Source: Embiotoca jacksoni
Taxonomy: Eukaryota > Chordata > Actinopteri > Embiotocidae
NCBI GenBank assembly: GCA_022577435.1
Contig: JAKOON010000007.1
Span: forward strand, 11,019,426 to 11,083,425
Direction of reading: 5' to 3'
Length of the DNA: 64,000 nt
The notes beneath the pieces were generated by a model. It saw nothing but the letters and a program-made list of their open reading frames with translations, searched no databases and had not been told where the DNA came from. Both the position numbers and the translations under genes were made by a program. This document shows positions 11,701 through 21,576 of this stretch, piece after piece. Positions within the stretch are counted from its first letter, which is position 1, and the number at the start of each line of letters is the position of its first letter.

Positions 11701-14700
11701 CTACATTTCTCAGTCTGAAAAAAGTAATTTACCTTGAATAGACAAATGTAGAGTCTGTTTCGATGTCAGCTTTGCTTCTAAATCAAAGATTGAAAGTGTA
11801 TATTCACTACTATCTGTCCTGCTGAGTTTATTGATCCTAAATGTCCCATTACTGGGAGTAAAGACAGATCTGTCTTTTAGAGAAATAGTTATAATTTCAT
11901 TTTGTTTCCCGTGGAGTATTATCGTGGATTCTTTCTTCAATTCGTATCTATGTATTTGAGAGGCTCCGTCCATCAGCTGGAGGACCACAGTTCCTCCCAA
12001 AGGTCCATAACATTGAGCTGCATACTGTCTGCCATCACAGTGAGTTTCCACTCCTGTAAAATTTGAAAAATAAAAAGAAACAATTGTGATCCTTCATTTT
12101 ATACAGAATGAATGATGCTGAGAATTAGATGCAGCAAACACATTAATATTGGAGGTTTGCTGCATCTCTGTGTCTCACAGACCACAGTGGGCACACAGGT
12201 TTTCCTTTCTTGTGCAGCAAACATAAAAACTTTTTTGTATTGGAGTTGTTGTTGTTTTTTTACTGCTGTGTTGCTACTTTTTACAAAATAAAATATCTCA
12301 TCACTTTTTCCACCACCGCCTGTGATGGGAAAAAAGTTGTGGTTCAGCTGATGTCATTATTTGGAGGGTGGAAGTGAAACTATGTCAGTCTCCTTACCTG
12401 AAGTGACTGTTGTTGATTGAATACACAGGGTGTTATTGGCTGCAAACACCCACTGTGTTATGTCTGTCCCATTGGAGATGCAGTTAATGTAAATGAATCC
12501 TACGAAAAAACAAACACAATATACAACAGATGAACAGAGTAATTATAATCATCAGTGTCATAATGATCACATTATTTCTCACTCACCACAGTTCATTATA
12601 TCCTCTTCTTTGGAGACACTGCTGACGTGATTCCAGACTTTACAAGCAACACGTCCTGAGACATGTTGTTTCAGAGTGATACTGTTTTCCTCTTTATTTG
12701 CAGAGCAGAGCTCAGCGTCTGTCAGTGCACGTCCACCCAGAGTCCAGCTGTACTGAGGACTGTCCCCTCCCTCAGAGGAGCAGGAAACCTTCATCTCTCC
12801 CTGGGACAGACACTCAGAGACCACCAGGACAGAGGACACAGGAGCTGAAAGACACACAGAAGAGTTTTGATATTGCAGCAGTACCTTGATCCTTTTTTAC
12901 AGTTTCCAAAGGCTCAAAATACAGATACATGTAGAGCAGGGGTCTCAAACTTAATTTACTCGGGGGCCGCTGGAGGCAGAGTCTGGGTGAGGCTGGGCCG
13001 CATCGGGTGTTCCACAAGAAAAGCTTTGTTAAAAAAATTCTAATCTTCTCAAATGTCTTTATTTTTATTTTTTTAACACAAAATAAGATGAAAAAATAAA
13101 TAAACAAATTAAGAATTAATAAGTAAATAAATCAGTTATAAATAAAATAATAATAATTAGATTTCTCTAGTCAGCAACTATGTGTGGTTTCTTCAGTCTT
13201 CTATATCTGCTGTATTCAGATTTAAACGTCTTTATTAACAGTTCATTAACCTCAATGGGTTCTTCTGAACATGAATTGTCCTGAACATGAATGGAACATT
13301 GAAGAACATGAACTCTTCTTCTGAACATGGCTTCTCTTGCCTACTCCTTGCTGCTGGAGACCTGGCAGCGCTTCCTCTCGCATAGCTGAGCCCCATTTGT
13401 CTTGAGGGAGGAAGCAGTTGAGACCCTCAGTATGGCTTGAAGATGATCATCAGTAAGTCTGGACCTGTACTTGGACTTATTGAAGTTCTTGGTGGAGAAG
13501 AGCTTTTTGCACAAGTATGTGCTCCCAAAAAGGCACATGGTCTGCTTGAACACTCGGGAAAGCTCAGGGAAGCTGGGGGTCAATTCTCTCAAAAATTGCC
13601 CAAGCTTGTCTGCTTTTCCACTCACCTCCCTGAACTTGGCTTTGAGGTCAGAGTTGCACTGCAGGTCAATGAGCTCCATTTGAAGCACAGGAGGGGCATC
13701 TTGCACATCAAAGGAGAAGGGGTCCGCAAAAATGTGAAATGTGGCTCTGAAGTCTGCAAATCTGTAATCAAATTCCTCCTGTCGCTTCAAAATGGCATCA
13801 ACATACTTCTCACCACTGAATGGTGTGCCTGCATCCACGAGTGCCTTGCATGCTGGGAAATGGCAAAGGTTTGTCTGAGAGAGCTGGGCTTTCCATAACA
13901 CAAGTTTTGTGGAGAATGCTCTCACGTCGTCATAGGCAGCACTGACGAGTTGCCCCTGGCCTTGTAAACTCTTGTTCAGTACATTAAGCTCATGTGTGAT
14001 ATCAACAAGAAAAGCTAAGTCCATGAGCCATTTGGGATCACTTAGCACAGGAACAGCCACCCCATCCTTCTCCATGAAGGCTTTCACTTCTGCTCTCAAC
14101 TCAAAAAATCTCTTCAAGGCGTTTCCCTGCTGAGCCAACGTACCTCGGTGAAGTAGAGCACAGAACCTTCGGTGCTTTAAGCCCCTGGATCTGATTTGGT
14201 TGATGCATTTCACAACGACAGACATCACATTGTCAAACTTCAGGCATTTGCTGCAAAGGGCCTGCTGATGGATAATGCAGTGCAGAGCAATGGCCTCCTT
14301 CACACCCTCCTCTTCCAGTTTGTTTTGAACAAGTGCCACCAGTCCAGTTTTCCTCCCTGTCATTGATGGCGCTCCATCGCTTGTTATTCCAACAAACCTC
14401 TTCCATGGCAAACCGGCATTCTCAATGGCATCACACCGCTGGTGAAATATCTCCTGAGCAGTGGTCTGGCCATGCATTGGGATTACTGTGAGCAACTCCT
14501 CTATCACTTCAAAATTGTCATCGATACCACGGACATACATTGCGAGCTGGGCGGTGTCTCTGATGTCTGTGGTCTCATCAAGAGCGACTGAGTATACACT
14601 GAAATATTTGGCTTTCTCACACAGTTGATCATAAATGTTACTTGACAGGTCAGAAATGCGCTCTGCTACGGTGTTGGCAGGAAGGCTGATGTTGCTAAAC

Positions 14701-17700
14701 TGACCTTTCTTTTCCGGACAGACTACACTTGCAGCCTGTCATATGCACTTTTTGACGAATTCACCTTCTGTGAACGGCTTTCCCACCTTAGCAATCATCT
14801 CACTAACCACGTAGCGAGCTTCGACTGCTGCATTATTCTCTTTGGTTGCTTTCTTGAAGAAATCTTGTTGCCTCAGTAGACATGTTTTAAGATTTGCAAC
14901 CCGGTTGGCTCTCTCATCTCCCTGGTATTTTGCATACTCCTCAGCATGTCTAGTTGTGTAATGACGTTTCAAATTGTATTCCTTGTGCACCGCAACTTTC
15001 TCTGTGCAAATAAGACACGTCGGGGTGCCCCTGTGCTCAACAAAGAAATATTGCATCTCCCACTTTTCCTGGGATTGTCTGTGCTCATCACCAACCTTTC
15101 TCTTCACTGCAGGCTTTGAAAAAGACATGTTTGGGGCTGTGGAATATATTTTAATTCCACTTGGTGTCACTGTCGTGTTTAGCCGTGTTTATGACATCAT
15201 ATAGAAATAGATGTAGTGTTCATCGTGTGAGGCAATGCAAACAAAAAAATAATGACCCCCAAATAACGGTGCGACCCTATAATTAATCCGGGTTATCGGG
15301 GACTGTTATTGCCGACGGACAGGTGTCGGTATGTGACTGCAGACCACGTTAGACTACATTATTTCCTTTCTTTTATCTCGCCGCGTACGCATCACGTTGA
15401 TTTATTTTGTCAGAGAGAGACATATATACGTATAATGTCCCGCTGGGCAGCAACTTAAAAACTTGTTTTTGGAAGTGTTGTGAACGCAGCGCGCTGGGAC
15501 GGATGTCCGCGTTTGCCGAATAGAAACGAGGCAGCCAGCCAGGCCCGGAAGAAAACTCTCCATGGCAACGCTGCTGTCACTTTCAGTCATTGTGAAATGT
15601 TTCTCTGCTTGCATCGAGCCCGGTCGATGTCCCGCCCCCGAGAGCCATATACCCACCGTGATTGGTCGGTTCGTTCAGCTCCGCACACAACACTGGAAAG
15701 TGCCATTCATATAAAACTCGCGGGCCGCACTAACATTAAACTTTCATATTAAGGTGGGGGCCACAAAATATCGTCTCGCGGGCCGCAAATGGCCCGCGGG
15801 CCGCGAGTTTGAGACCCCTGATGTAGAGTATGTGATACATAATGTAGATTATCAATACAATGTGAGATTTATATCTATCCGTATGACAAAATTTCTCTGT
15901 ATGAAAAAAGTAATTTACCTTGAATAGACAAATGTAGAGTCTTTTTCGATGTCAGCGTTCTGTTTGAATCAAATATTAAAAGTGTATATTCACTACTGTC
16001 TGTCCTGCTGAGTTTATTGATCCTAAATGTCCCATTACTGGGAGTAAAGACAGATCTGTCTTTTAGAGAATTAGTTATAATTTCATTTTGTTTCCCGTGG
16101 AGTATTATCGTGGATTCATTCTTCCATTCGTATCTATGTATTTGAGAGGCTCCGTCCATCAGCTGGAGGACCACAGTTCCTCCCAAAGGTCCATAACATT
16201 GAGCTGCATACTGTCTGCCATCACAGTGAGTTTCCACTCCTGTAAAATTTGAAAAATAAAAAGAAACAATTGTGATCCTTCATTTTATACAGAATGAATG
16301 ATGATGAGAATTAGATGCAGCAAACATATTAATATTGTAGGTTTGCTGCATCTCTGTGTCTCACAGACCACAGTGGGCACACAGGTTTTCTTTTCTTGTG
16401 CAGCAAATGTAAAAACTTATTTGTATCGGAGTTGTTGTTGTTGTTTTTTTTACTGCTTTGTTGCTACTTTTTACAAAGTAAAATATCTCATCACTTTTTC
16501 CACCACCGCCTGTGATGGGAAAAAAGTTGTGGTTCAGCGAACGCCATTATTTCCCTAAAACAGAGTTTTGAGGTAAGTTGACCTCAGTCAGTAATTACAA
16601 TCCTACATCTGTCAAACTTTGTTGAACCCACAGAACATTTTAATTGCTGCAACTCAAGAGAAGCTTAAAATCCTAAAACAAATTATGAGTTGGGTCATCC
16701 AGTGTTTTGAACAAATGTGTAAAAAATGAGGAACAATTCAGAAGAAGCGCTGCGGCCATAAAAACATGAGCTTTGAATATTTCACTCAGAGTGGGCAGGC
16801 GTTACGTAGCGGCAATGAAGTGTTGGATCAATACCATATATGGTATTATAACTGGCATTACCATTTTGTCTCGCGATGTTACACATTAAACAGTTAATAG
16901 AGCCTCCAGGCCACAGTTGGTAGTTTAGGTAAAGTGTCTCACTGATGTTTACAACTATGACAATAACCAAAAATACAGCCTTGGAGCAGAGACTTGCTAC
17001 ACTTGCAGTATAGTCTGAGGCAAACACTGTAAAGTTTTTATACGATTACAACTGCAACATTGAAAACATGGCTCTTGAGAAACAGCAACAGTGAGAAACC
17101 AATCTCCTTTACTCTTTATACCATTAAGATCATTTTAAAGGGAGATTTAAAGGGCCAGTTAAACAGCTCAAATTTAAAATGCTTGAAAAAAATTAATAAT
17201 CTGGATATAAAGTGCCGTGATAATACAATCTGTTTATTCGATAATTTACCAAGATGTTGTAGGTTTACTGTGAAACAAGTAACAAGAGACGAGAGCTTGG
17301 TCTTATGCAACAAATTCAAACAGAAATAGGCTATATTATTACAAAAGATGTTTTCATTCAAAAAATTATGCACTTATTTTAAATCCCTCCGTCGACCAAA
17401 CAGCAACTAAAGTATTCTCCATTTGAACAACACGATATAGTGATGAATATTATTCAGCACTGCTGTTATATAAAACGGTTATTGACTGTACTGATCTTAA
17501 ACCCAACAATGTTCTTTACAGTATTTGAACTGCTGTACACATCACTGGAAATATTGTCTTAACTTTATTAACTATATGTGATCGCACATCTACAAAACAC
17601 GTTGATATTAATCCTATGAGTTTTAATAAAGTGCCAGAAGAAAGAAGTTGAGTAGCTCACCATGAGAGACTCCTAGTAGCATCACCAACAGTCCAAACAC

Positions 17701-17709
17701 AGCTTCCAT
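5593..17709 (-). CDS. Ten-Ig-domain CD2/SLAM-like receptor with ITIM tail (gene 1)
   Basis: This is a spliced gene. Exons, 5' to 3': leader 17661-17709; V1 15919-16239; C1 12587-12844; linker 12398-12499; V2 11733-12053; C2 11293-11550; linker 11104-11205; V3 10437-10757; C3 9997-10254; linker 9808-9909; V4 9143-9463; C4 8703-8960; linker 8514-8615; V5 7847-8167; C5 7407-7664; linker 7122-7319; membrane 6879-6986; tail 5593-5777. The sum is 3843 bp, an open frame of 1280 residues, with all junctions in phase 1. The V domains lack the canonical Cys pair, as in CD2 and CD48. The C2 domains have the B/F Cys pair plus an extra pair (SECLSQG and NCG), as in the SLAM family. The product should be a leukocyte surface receptor that signals through two ITIMs. 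The family is recognised by fold and motifs; no ortholog is claimed. An hAT element sits in intron V1-C1. Confidence 0.72.
5778..6878 (-). other. Intron between membrane and tail exons of gene 1
   Basis: No further exon is supported. A 103-codon frame on the minus strand at 6274-6585 has no recognisable domain and no matching sequence elsewhere in the window; it may belong to an unclassified insertion. Confidence 0.45.
6879..6986 (-). CDS. Gene 1 transmembrane exon
   Basis: This 108-bp, phase-1 exon (acceptor GCTACAG, donor AAAG|gtacaa) codes a neutral hydrophobic segment (ITAGVLSALVIFLVVGVAVT) followed by a lysine-rich stop-transfer stretch (NKKKKNNKPK). The absence of charge in the membrane is typical of inhibitory receptors. 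The intron to the tail exon is about 1.1 kb. Confidence 0.75.
7122..8167 (-). CDS. Gene 1 module 5 (V5, C5, long linker)
   Basis: V5 is 7847-8167, C5 is 7407-7664 and the linker is 7122-7319. The linker is 198 bp rather than 102. The internal donor used by the other linkers (TTCAG|gtaagg) is here changed to GTGGTTAAGG, so splicing must use the downstream donor CCTTT|gtaagt. The added 32 residues form a Ser/Thr/Asn-rich stalk with NIT and NET glycosylation sequons before the membrane. V5 is of the RGKQ / NSLKD / FDSNGTL type, matching V3. Confidence 0.7.
8514..9463 (-). CDS. Gene 1 module 4 (V4, C4, linker)
   Basis: V4 is 9143-9463, C4 is 8703-8960 and the linker is 8514-8615. V4 is of the second type (HGKQ, ISLKD, FDLEAKL); C4 reads LIVSEC and AEFYSANK; the linker reads NGTEKSQ. 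All three features match module 2, offset by 2590 bp. Confidence 0.72.
9808..10757 (-). CDS. Gene 1 module 3 (V3, C3, linker)
   Basis: V3 is 10437-10757, C3 is 9997-10254 and the linker is 9808-9909. V3 is of the RGKQ / NSLKD / FDSNGTL type with MDEASQ in place of MDGASQ. C3 reads LMDSEC, AELYSENK and IINCG, the same as C5. The linker reads NGTEISQ. Confidence 0.72.
11104..12053 (-). CDS. Gene 1 module 2 (V2, C2, linker)
   Basis: V2 is 11733-12053, C2 is 11293-11550 and the linker is 11104-11205. V2 carries HGKQ, ISLKD and FDLEAKL and differs from V4 at only a couple of residues (AAQC for AAKC, SKQT for SKHT). Its C2 exon codes the same protein as C4. Confidence 0.72.
12398..16239 (-). CDS. 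Gene 1 module 1 (V1, C1, linker), split by the hAT element
   Basis: V1 is 15919-16239, C1 is 12587-12844 and the linker is 12398-12499. V1 is the only V type with Trp in the C-strand position (HRYEWKNES against HRYELKKES) and gains a NES sequon. C1 reads VVSEC and AELCSANK with an extra Cys. The V1-C1 intron would be about 180 bp without the hAT (as in the right-edge gene) but is 3.07 kb here. Confidence 0.72.
12937..15820 (-). mobile_element. hAT DNA transposon, copy 1 (2884 bp)
   Basis: The element is bounded by a perfect 15-bp terminal inverted repeat (CAGGGGTCTCAAACT) and by an 8-bp target duplication ATGTAGAG at 12929-12936 and 15821-15828. The 8-bp duplication and the coded transposase mark it as hAT. 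Sub-terminal GGGCCGC/GCGGGCC motifs cluster at both ends and may be transposase binding sites. The transposase is on the minus strand. The 5' part (about 15130-15780) is GC-rich and without a supported gene. Copies 2 and 3 have the same length and target duplication. Confidence 0.92.
13341..15128 (-). pseudogene. hAT transposase, one internal stop codon (copy 1)
   Basis: From the ATG at 15128 the frame runs 596 codons to TAG at 13341, broken only by TGA at codon 130 (14739-14741). An upstream BED-like zinc finger has C38, C41, H56 and H61. After the stop come the hAT catalytic-core landmarks VALDETTDISD (D184) and GITSDGAPSMTG (D251), a CIIHQQALCSK stretch, and a C-terminal SRLTDDHLQAILR / KRCQVS region typical of the hAT dimerisation end in ZBED/GTF2IRD2-like proteins. 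It cuts and joins DNA at the element ends in active relatives. As read it is inactive unless the stop is read through or the two halves act separately. Confidence 0.85.
16782..17014 (-). other. Exon-like frame ending in a stop, inside intron 1 of gene 1
   Basis: It has a good acceptor (GTTTGCCTCAG) and reads on from the phase-1 leader as DYTASV..., with a hydrophobic patch AVFLVIVIVV, four Cys and NIS/NAS sequons, then stops at TGA 16782-16784. No donor lies before the stop. Joined to the leader it would give a product of about 92 residues. It is kept open in genes 1, 2, 3 and 4. It may be an alternative terminal exon or a relic Ig exon. Confidence 0.35.
17661..17709 (-). CDS. Leader exon of gene 1
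   Basis: This exon codes MEAVFGLLVMLLGVSHG from ATG 17709 and ends in phase 1 at CATG|gtgagc. Joined to V1 it gives ...VSHG-VETHC, with a plausible signal-peptidase site after SHG. Confidence 0.75.
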
Positions 17710-18620
17710 GTCTCTTCACAGCAGTTTAGTCTCTAATTGTCCCTAAACTAAACCTGTGTATTGTCCTTTGAGCAGCCTGCAAAGTGTCTTTTCAGCAATC
17801 AGCCGCAGAGGAAGGTGTGAACGTTCTCACCAAGAAGAGTGATGTCATGTTTACTTCTTTTTACAGTGAGAGGAGAAAACAAAGAGACGTTTTACTTCCT
17901 CTTTCAACCTACAAGTTGGCCTTCGTGTTTGATGGACTGAGTGAAGGAGACTGACAGCAGACATTTCTAAAACAGTCCAAACACAGTTTCTATGTCTCTT
18001 TCAGTTCAGTGTTTGATGACCAGGTCAGTATAGCGGTCAGACTACTTTTATTTAATAGCATATATCCAACACTTGAGTCACAGATGTCACCTGTTATTGA
18101 TCAGGTCCAGAAGAAAAGGCGTGCATTGTCTGCTGTCACAGCTTCAACCATGTGAACTATCAGAATCAGCTGTATCGACCAATAGTCATAAAACATACAA
18201 GTCTGTGCAGAAATGGCCTCATAAACTGTAGCATCCCCGATGAATGATGGTCTGGTGTCTTTTACTGATGGTTCACAAAACTTTATTGAATGGGACTTGA
18301 ATCCATAAAACGCAGTGAAAACTGGAAGTGAACACACCGTAAGAGATCTGAAGAAAATAAAGACAAAAATTACTAAACAATGTTTAACATCCTGACCATA
18401 CCCTTCTTGCTACCATGCTAAATTTAACCACCGACTGAATCACGGCGGTGCATTTAAGTTAAACATCAGTTTAATACTTTAAACTCTCATTTATGACACA
18501 ACAAAATCCCTGAAAACCGGAACAATCTAACCCAATAATTTTCCCAGAATGAGTACTAGTACAATACAGTACTAGTACAGTACTAGTACAGTAGTAGTAC
18601 TGACCTTGTGTCCATATCAG
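17710..18620 (-). promoter_or_regulatory. Upstream region of gene 1
   Basis: The PU.1/ETS-like element GAAAGAGGAAGTAAAA lies at 17890-17905 on the minus strand, about 180 bp before the ATG, and is kept at the same distance in genes 3 and 4. The rest is shared flank without a supported gene. Confidence 0.35.
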
Positions 18621-19167
18621 CCAGGTGCCAAACAAACAAAAAACCGTCAACCTTTTCCTATTTTTAACACTTTTTTCCATCTTTTTATCTTCTCCCCGTT
18701 CTAACACTTCTTTCTAAACTGCTTCCGGTTTCAGTCCTTCAGAATAAAGGTGTAACAGGAAATGCATTGATATAAATCTCAAAATGTCTACAAAATAAAA
18801 GACATGAAAAAGAAAGAATAATTGAAATACTCTGAACTGTATTAGAGGTCTTTTACATAAACTACAACTTGACTGGTTGCTGGAGGCATAAAACTTAAAG
18901 CTTTTAATATTTTTATTTGGCCACAGGAAGGATTTTTTTTTTCATTCAGTGTCTAGTCATGAGTACCAACCTCAGACCTACTAACATAAGTGCAAACATT
19001 TCATTTAAAGCCAAAATAATGCTCAGCAGTCATTAAAGGTAGAATCTTTAAATGTAATGGTAGCTGTTTAAAATGTTAAACACATGGCTCGTGGATTTGT
19101 TTTTATTAGATGTACAGTTAGCATCATTTTGTTAAAAGGATCATGTTTTTGTCATATTTTCACTCAC

Positions 19168-19831
19168 CACAGGCAGATGTTCTTTGTTCTTTGGAGACAC
19201 TACTGCTATGACTCCCGACTGTGCAGACCAGACTTCCTGAGACATGTTGTTTCAGAGTGATACTGTCAGCCCCAACATTTCTAGAGAGGAGCTCTGCATC
19301 TGTCAGTGCACGTCCACCCAGAGTCCAGCTGTACTGAGGACTGTCCCCTCCCTCAGAGGAGCAGGAAACCTTCATATCTCCCTGGGACAGACACTCAGAG
19401 ACCATCAGGACAGAGGACACAGGAGCTCAGAGAAACACACAGAGGACCTTTGATATTACACCAGAATCTTCATCATCTTTAGGATGTGTGTAGAAATGAA
19501 CTTGAATGGTGAACTGTAGAGTTCGTTCTCCTGATTTCTGTCTATTTAAAACATTTCAAGGGTCATTTCATTGCCATCAGTCCTGCTCAGGCTATTAATC
19601 CTGTAATTCACATCACTGTGAGTAAAAAAGGATGTTTTCTTTCAGATTTAATGCAGTCTTATTCTTTCTCCCATGAGGTATTATGACGTTTCTGTGTTTG
19701 TTTAATTACGACTGGTATCTAGATATTTCAGAGGCACTGCCATCAACTGGAGACTTTCCTTTCTTCCCACAGCTCCAGCAACGAGCTCCACCCTGTCTGC
19801 CATCACACTAAGTGTCCACACAAGCTGCAGG
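19168..19831 (-). pseudogene. Decayed V exon plus intact C2 exon (unit 1)
   Basis: The C2 exon is 19168-19425 (258 bp, acceptor CTCTGAG, donor CTGTG|gtgagt), with ADSITLKQHVSG and LVCTVGS. About 19566-19831 is a frame-broken V exon. It differs from unit 0 by SPQYSW and ELLSRN. It lies upstream of gene 1's leader on the same strand. Confidence 0.7.
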
Positions 19832-19965
19832 TAAAATATTATAATTTAATTGTTCTATGTCTGAGGATCATTGCTTTGATTTCTATAAAAGTGCAAATAT
19901 TACTGTTCAAATAGTGTGAATAATTTAAGATGATTTACATGTTCTCCTGAATGCATCTTCCTCAG

Positions 19966-21576
19966 CGTTCTTTCCCATTGCTGATACTAAACGTAATGCC
20001 ACAGAGTCCACTTGCCTGTGCTGTTATCCTCAGTGGAACTGTATACATCCAAGTGTTGACCAATGCCAGCAGCCATGTGGTGAGGTGGAAGAAGGAGCTT
20101 CCCAGTGGACTCATTAACGTGTTCACTCTGCAGAATGAAAAGGTGACGATACAGGACGCATTTAGGAACAGAACAGAGTTTTTCATCAACAACGGGACGC
20201 TCAAGATCACAAACGTGGAGAGGAATAATTCAGGTCAATACAGCGGGGAGGCCTTTGATCCAAATGGGGTCCTTGTGAAAAACATACATTTTAAACTAGA
20301 TGTTAAAGATATGTATTAAATCATGTTCTTAATATTTTGATTTGTTATTAAGAAGTTAATCAGAAATGTAATTGTCATGTAGAAGTGAAAGTACCAAACA
20401 AAATGTACCAGTTGTACAACATAGGATAGAAGAATAGTGGAGACAATAGATGAAAAGACTTTATAATGTTGTTCAACTTTTTCATTGTTCAATGAGAAGG
20501 AATAGTCTGCTGTAGCTTTTATAGTCATACAAGTACCTGCTTCCAAAATCTTCCAAATATCAATGCCCAGTCTATTGACATTATCCCTTCTTTCAGTACA
20601 TATAGGATACTAATAATTACGATCAAATCTACATATAACTAATTCATGCATTTGCTTGCAACAAAAATATACCCTTAAAAGGTAGACTTTTTTTGTCAGT
20701 GATCATTTACACATTTAATAAATGTGTGCAACCTTTACTCTGCACTGATGAAAGATGTAAAGAGAGGGTGTTAGGTGTGATTCAGTAACAGGAACTGGCT
20801 GCGGTTCAACAGAAACCTTTAGGAAATGCTTTTTCAGGTTTCCTTTTTGACAAACCACCTTTGGTCTGAACCTGCCCTAGCTTTCATACGTTTGTCGTGT
20901 TTCGGATGTTTGGCTAAATGTTGTGTTTTGTTTTCTATGTCCACCCTGCAGTGTATGCACCATAGCAACAGTTGTAGATTTCCAGTTTGATTTCTCTGAT
21001 GTTTTGATCCAGCTTGGTGTAGGTTCATGTTTTTGCTTCATCTATGATAGACCAGATGGAGCTCCTTGATATTTGTAGCCACTTTGCAACAACTGGAATC
21101 TTTATTGTATAGTGGTAGCAGGAAAAAACTGCGGGATGTGTTATATATTTTGCAATTGTAAAATGTTGCCTCACGCAACAATTATGTGTCATAATTAAAG
21201 TGGATCTAAAGTGTTGCTGACACAGTTACAGGGATTTCTGATTAAAGTCATTCTTGTCATTGTCTGCATGAGTTTAAGTATGCAGACAATAACAAGTAAG
21301 TGCTTATAATTATCATTGTGGTCTGTTTCCTCAGAAAACATTTTGACCATCCTGATCCCAGTCTGTGCCGGAGTGGGTGCTCTCCTGATACTGGTGTCAT
21401 GTTGCTGTGTGTGCAGGAAAGTCAAGCGTAGTAAGAAGTCAGGTAACACTTCACATGCCTACTCCTGATCAAGAAAAGGTCAATCATTAATGATCTAGAC
21501 TCAGTAAATACTGTAATATGTTGGTGAAAATGTTTTTTTGTACTGTCTTGTGTTTTGTGCAGGGTCAAGTATATAA
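19966..21576 (+). pseudogene. Plus-strand V / membrane / short-tail receptor pseudogene (unit 1)
   Basis: Exons are V 19966-20308 (acceptor TCTTCCTCAG), membrane 21335-21442 and tail 21563-21576. The V exon is 343 bp, that is 339 plus 4. An apparent 4-bp insertion near 20017-20027 shifts the frame between ATESTC and AVILSGTVY. The donor after GTTAAAG reads ATATGT instead of GTATGT. After the shift the V domain is clearly CD2-like (TVYIQVLTNASS, NGTLKITNVERNNSGQY). The membrane exon (108 bp) codes ILIPVCAGVGALLILVSCCC and a basic stop-transfer; the tail adds GSSI and TAA. No leader exon was found. It was probably a one-domain receptor, now dead. A poly(A) hexamer lies at 21926-21931. Confidence 0.7.

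Noticed and set aside
7815..12857. CRISPR-like or satellite array of 1.3-kb repeats
   Set aside because: The repeat unit holds spliced Ig exons in phase 1; it is a coding module array, not CRISPR or satellite DNA.
13437..13898. 153-codon plus-strand frame inside the hAT element
   Set aside because: It is antisense to the transposase core and mirrors its codon pattern.
15402..15752. Frames of 84-90 codons on both strands in the 5' part of the hAT
   Set aside because: The region is GC-rich sub-terminal sequence; neither frame has a domain and both overlap each other.
18599..18707. Signal-peptide-like exon (minus strand, MEKSVKNRKRLTVFCLFG...) with a GT donor
   Set aside because: The A-run in it differs in length between the copies near 1690, 18640 and 53960, so the frame is broken in at least two of four. 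No phase-matched second exon follows.
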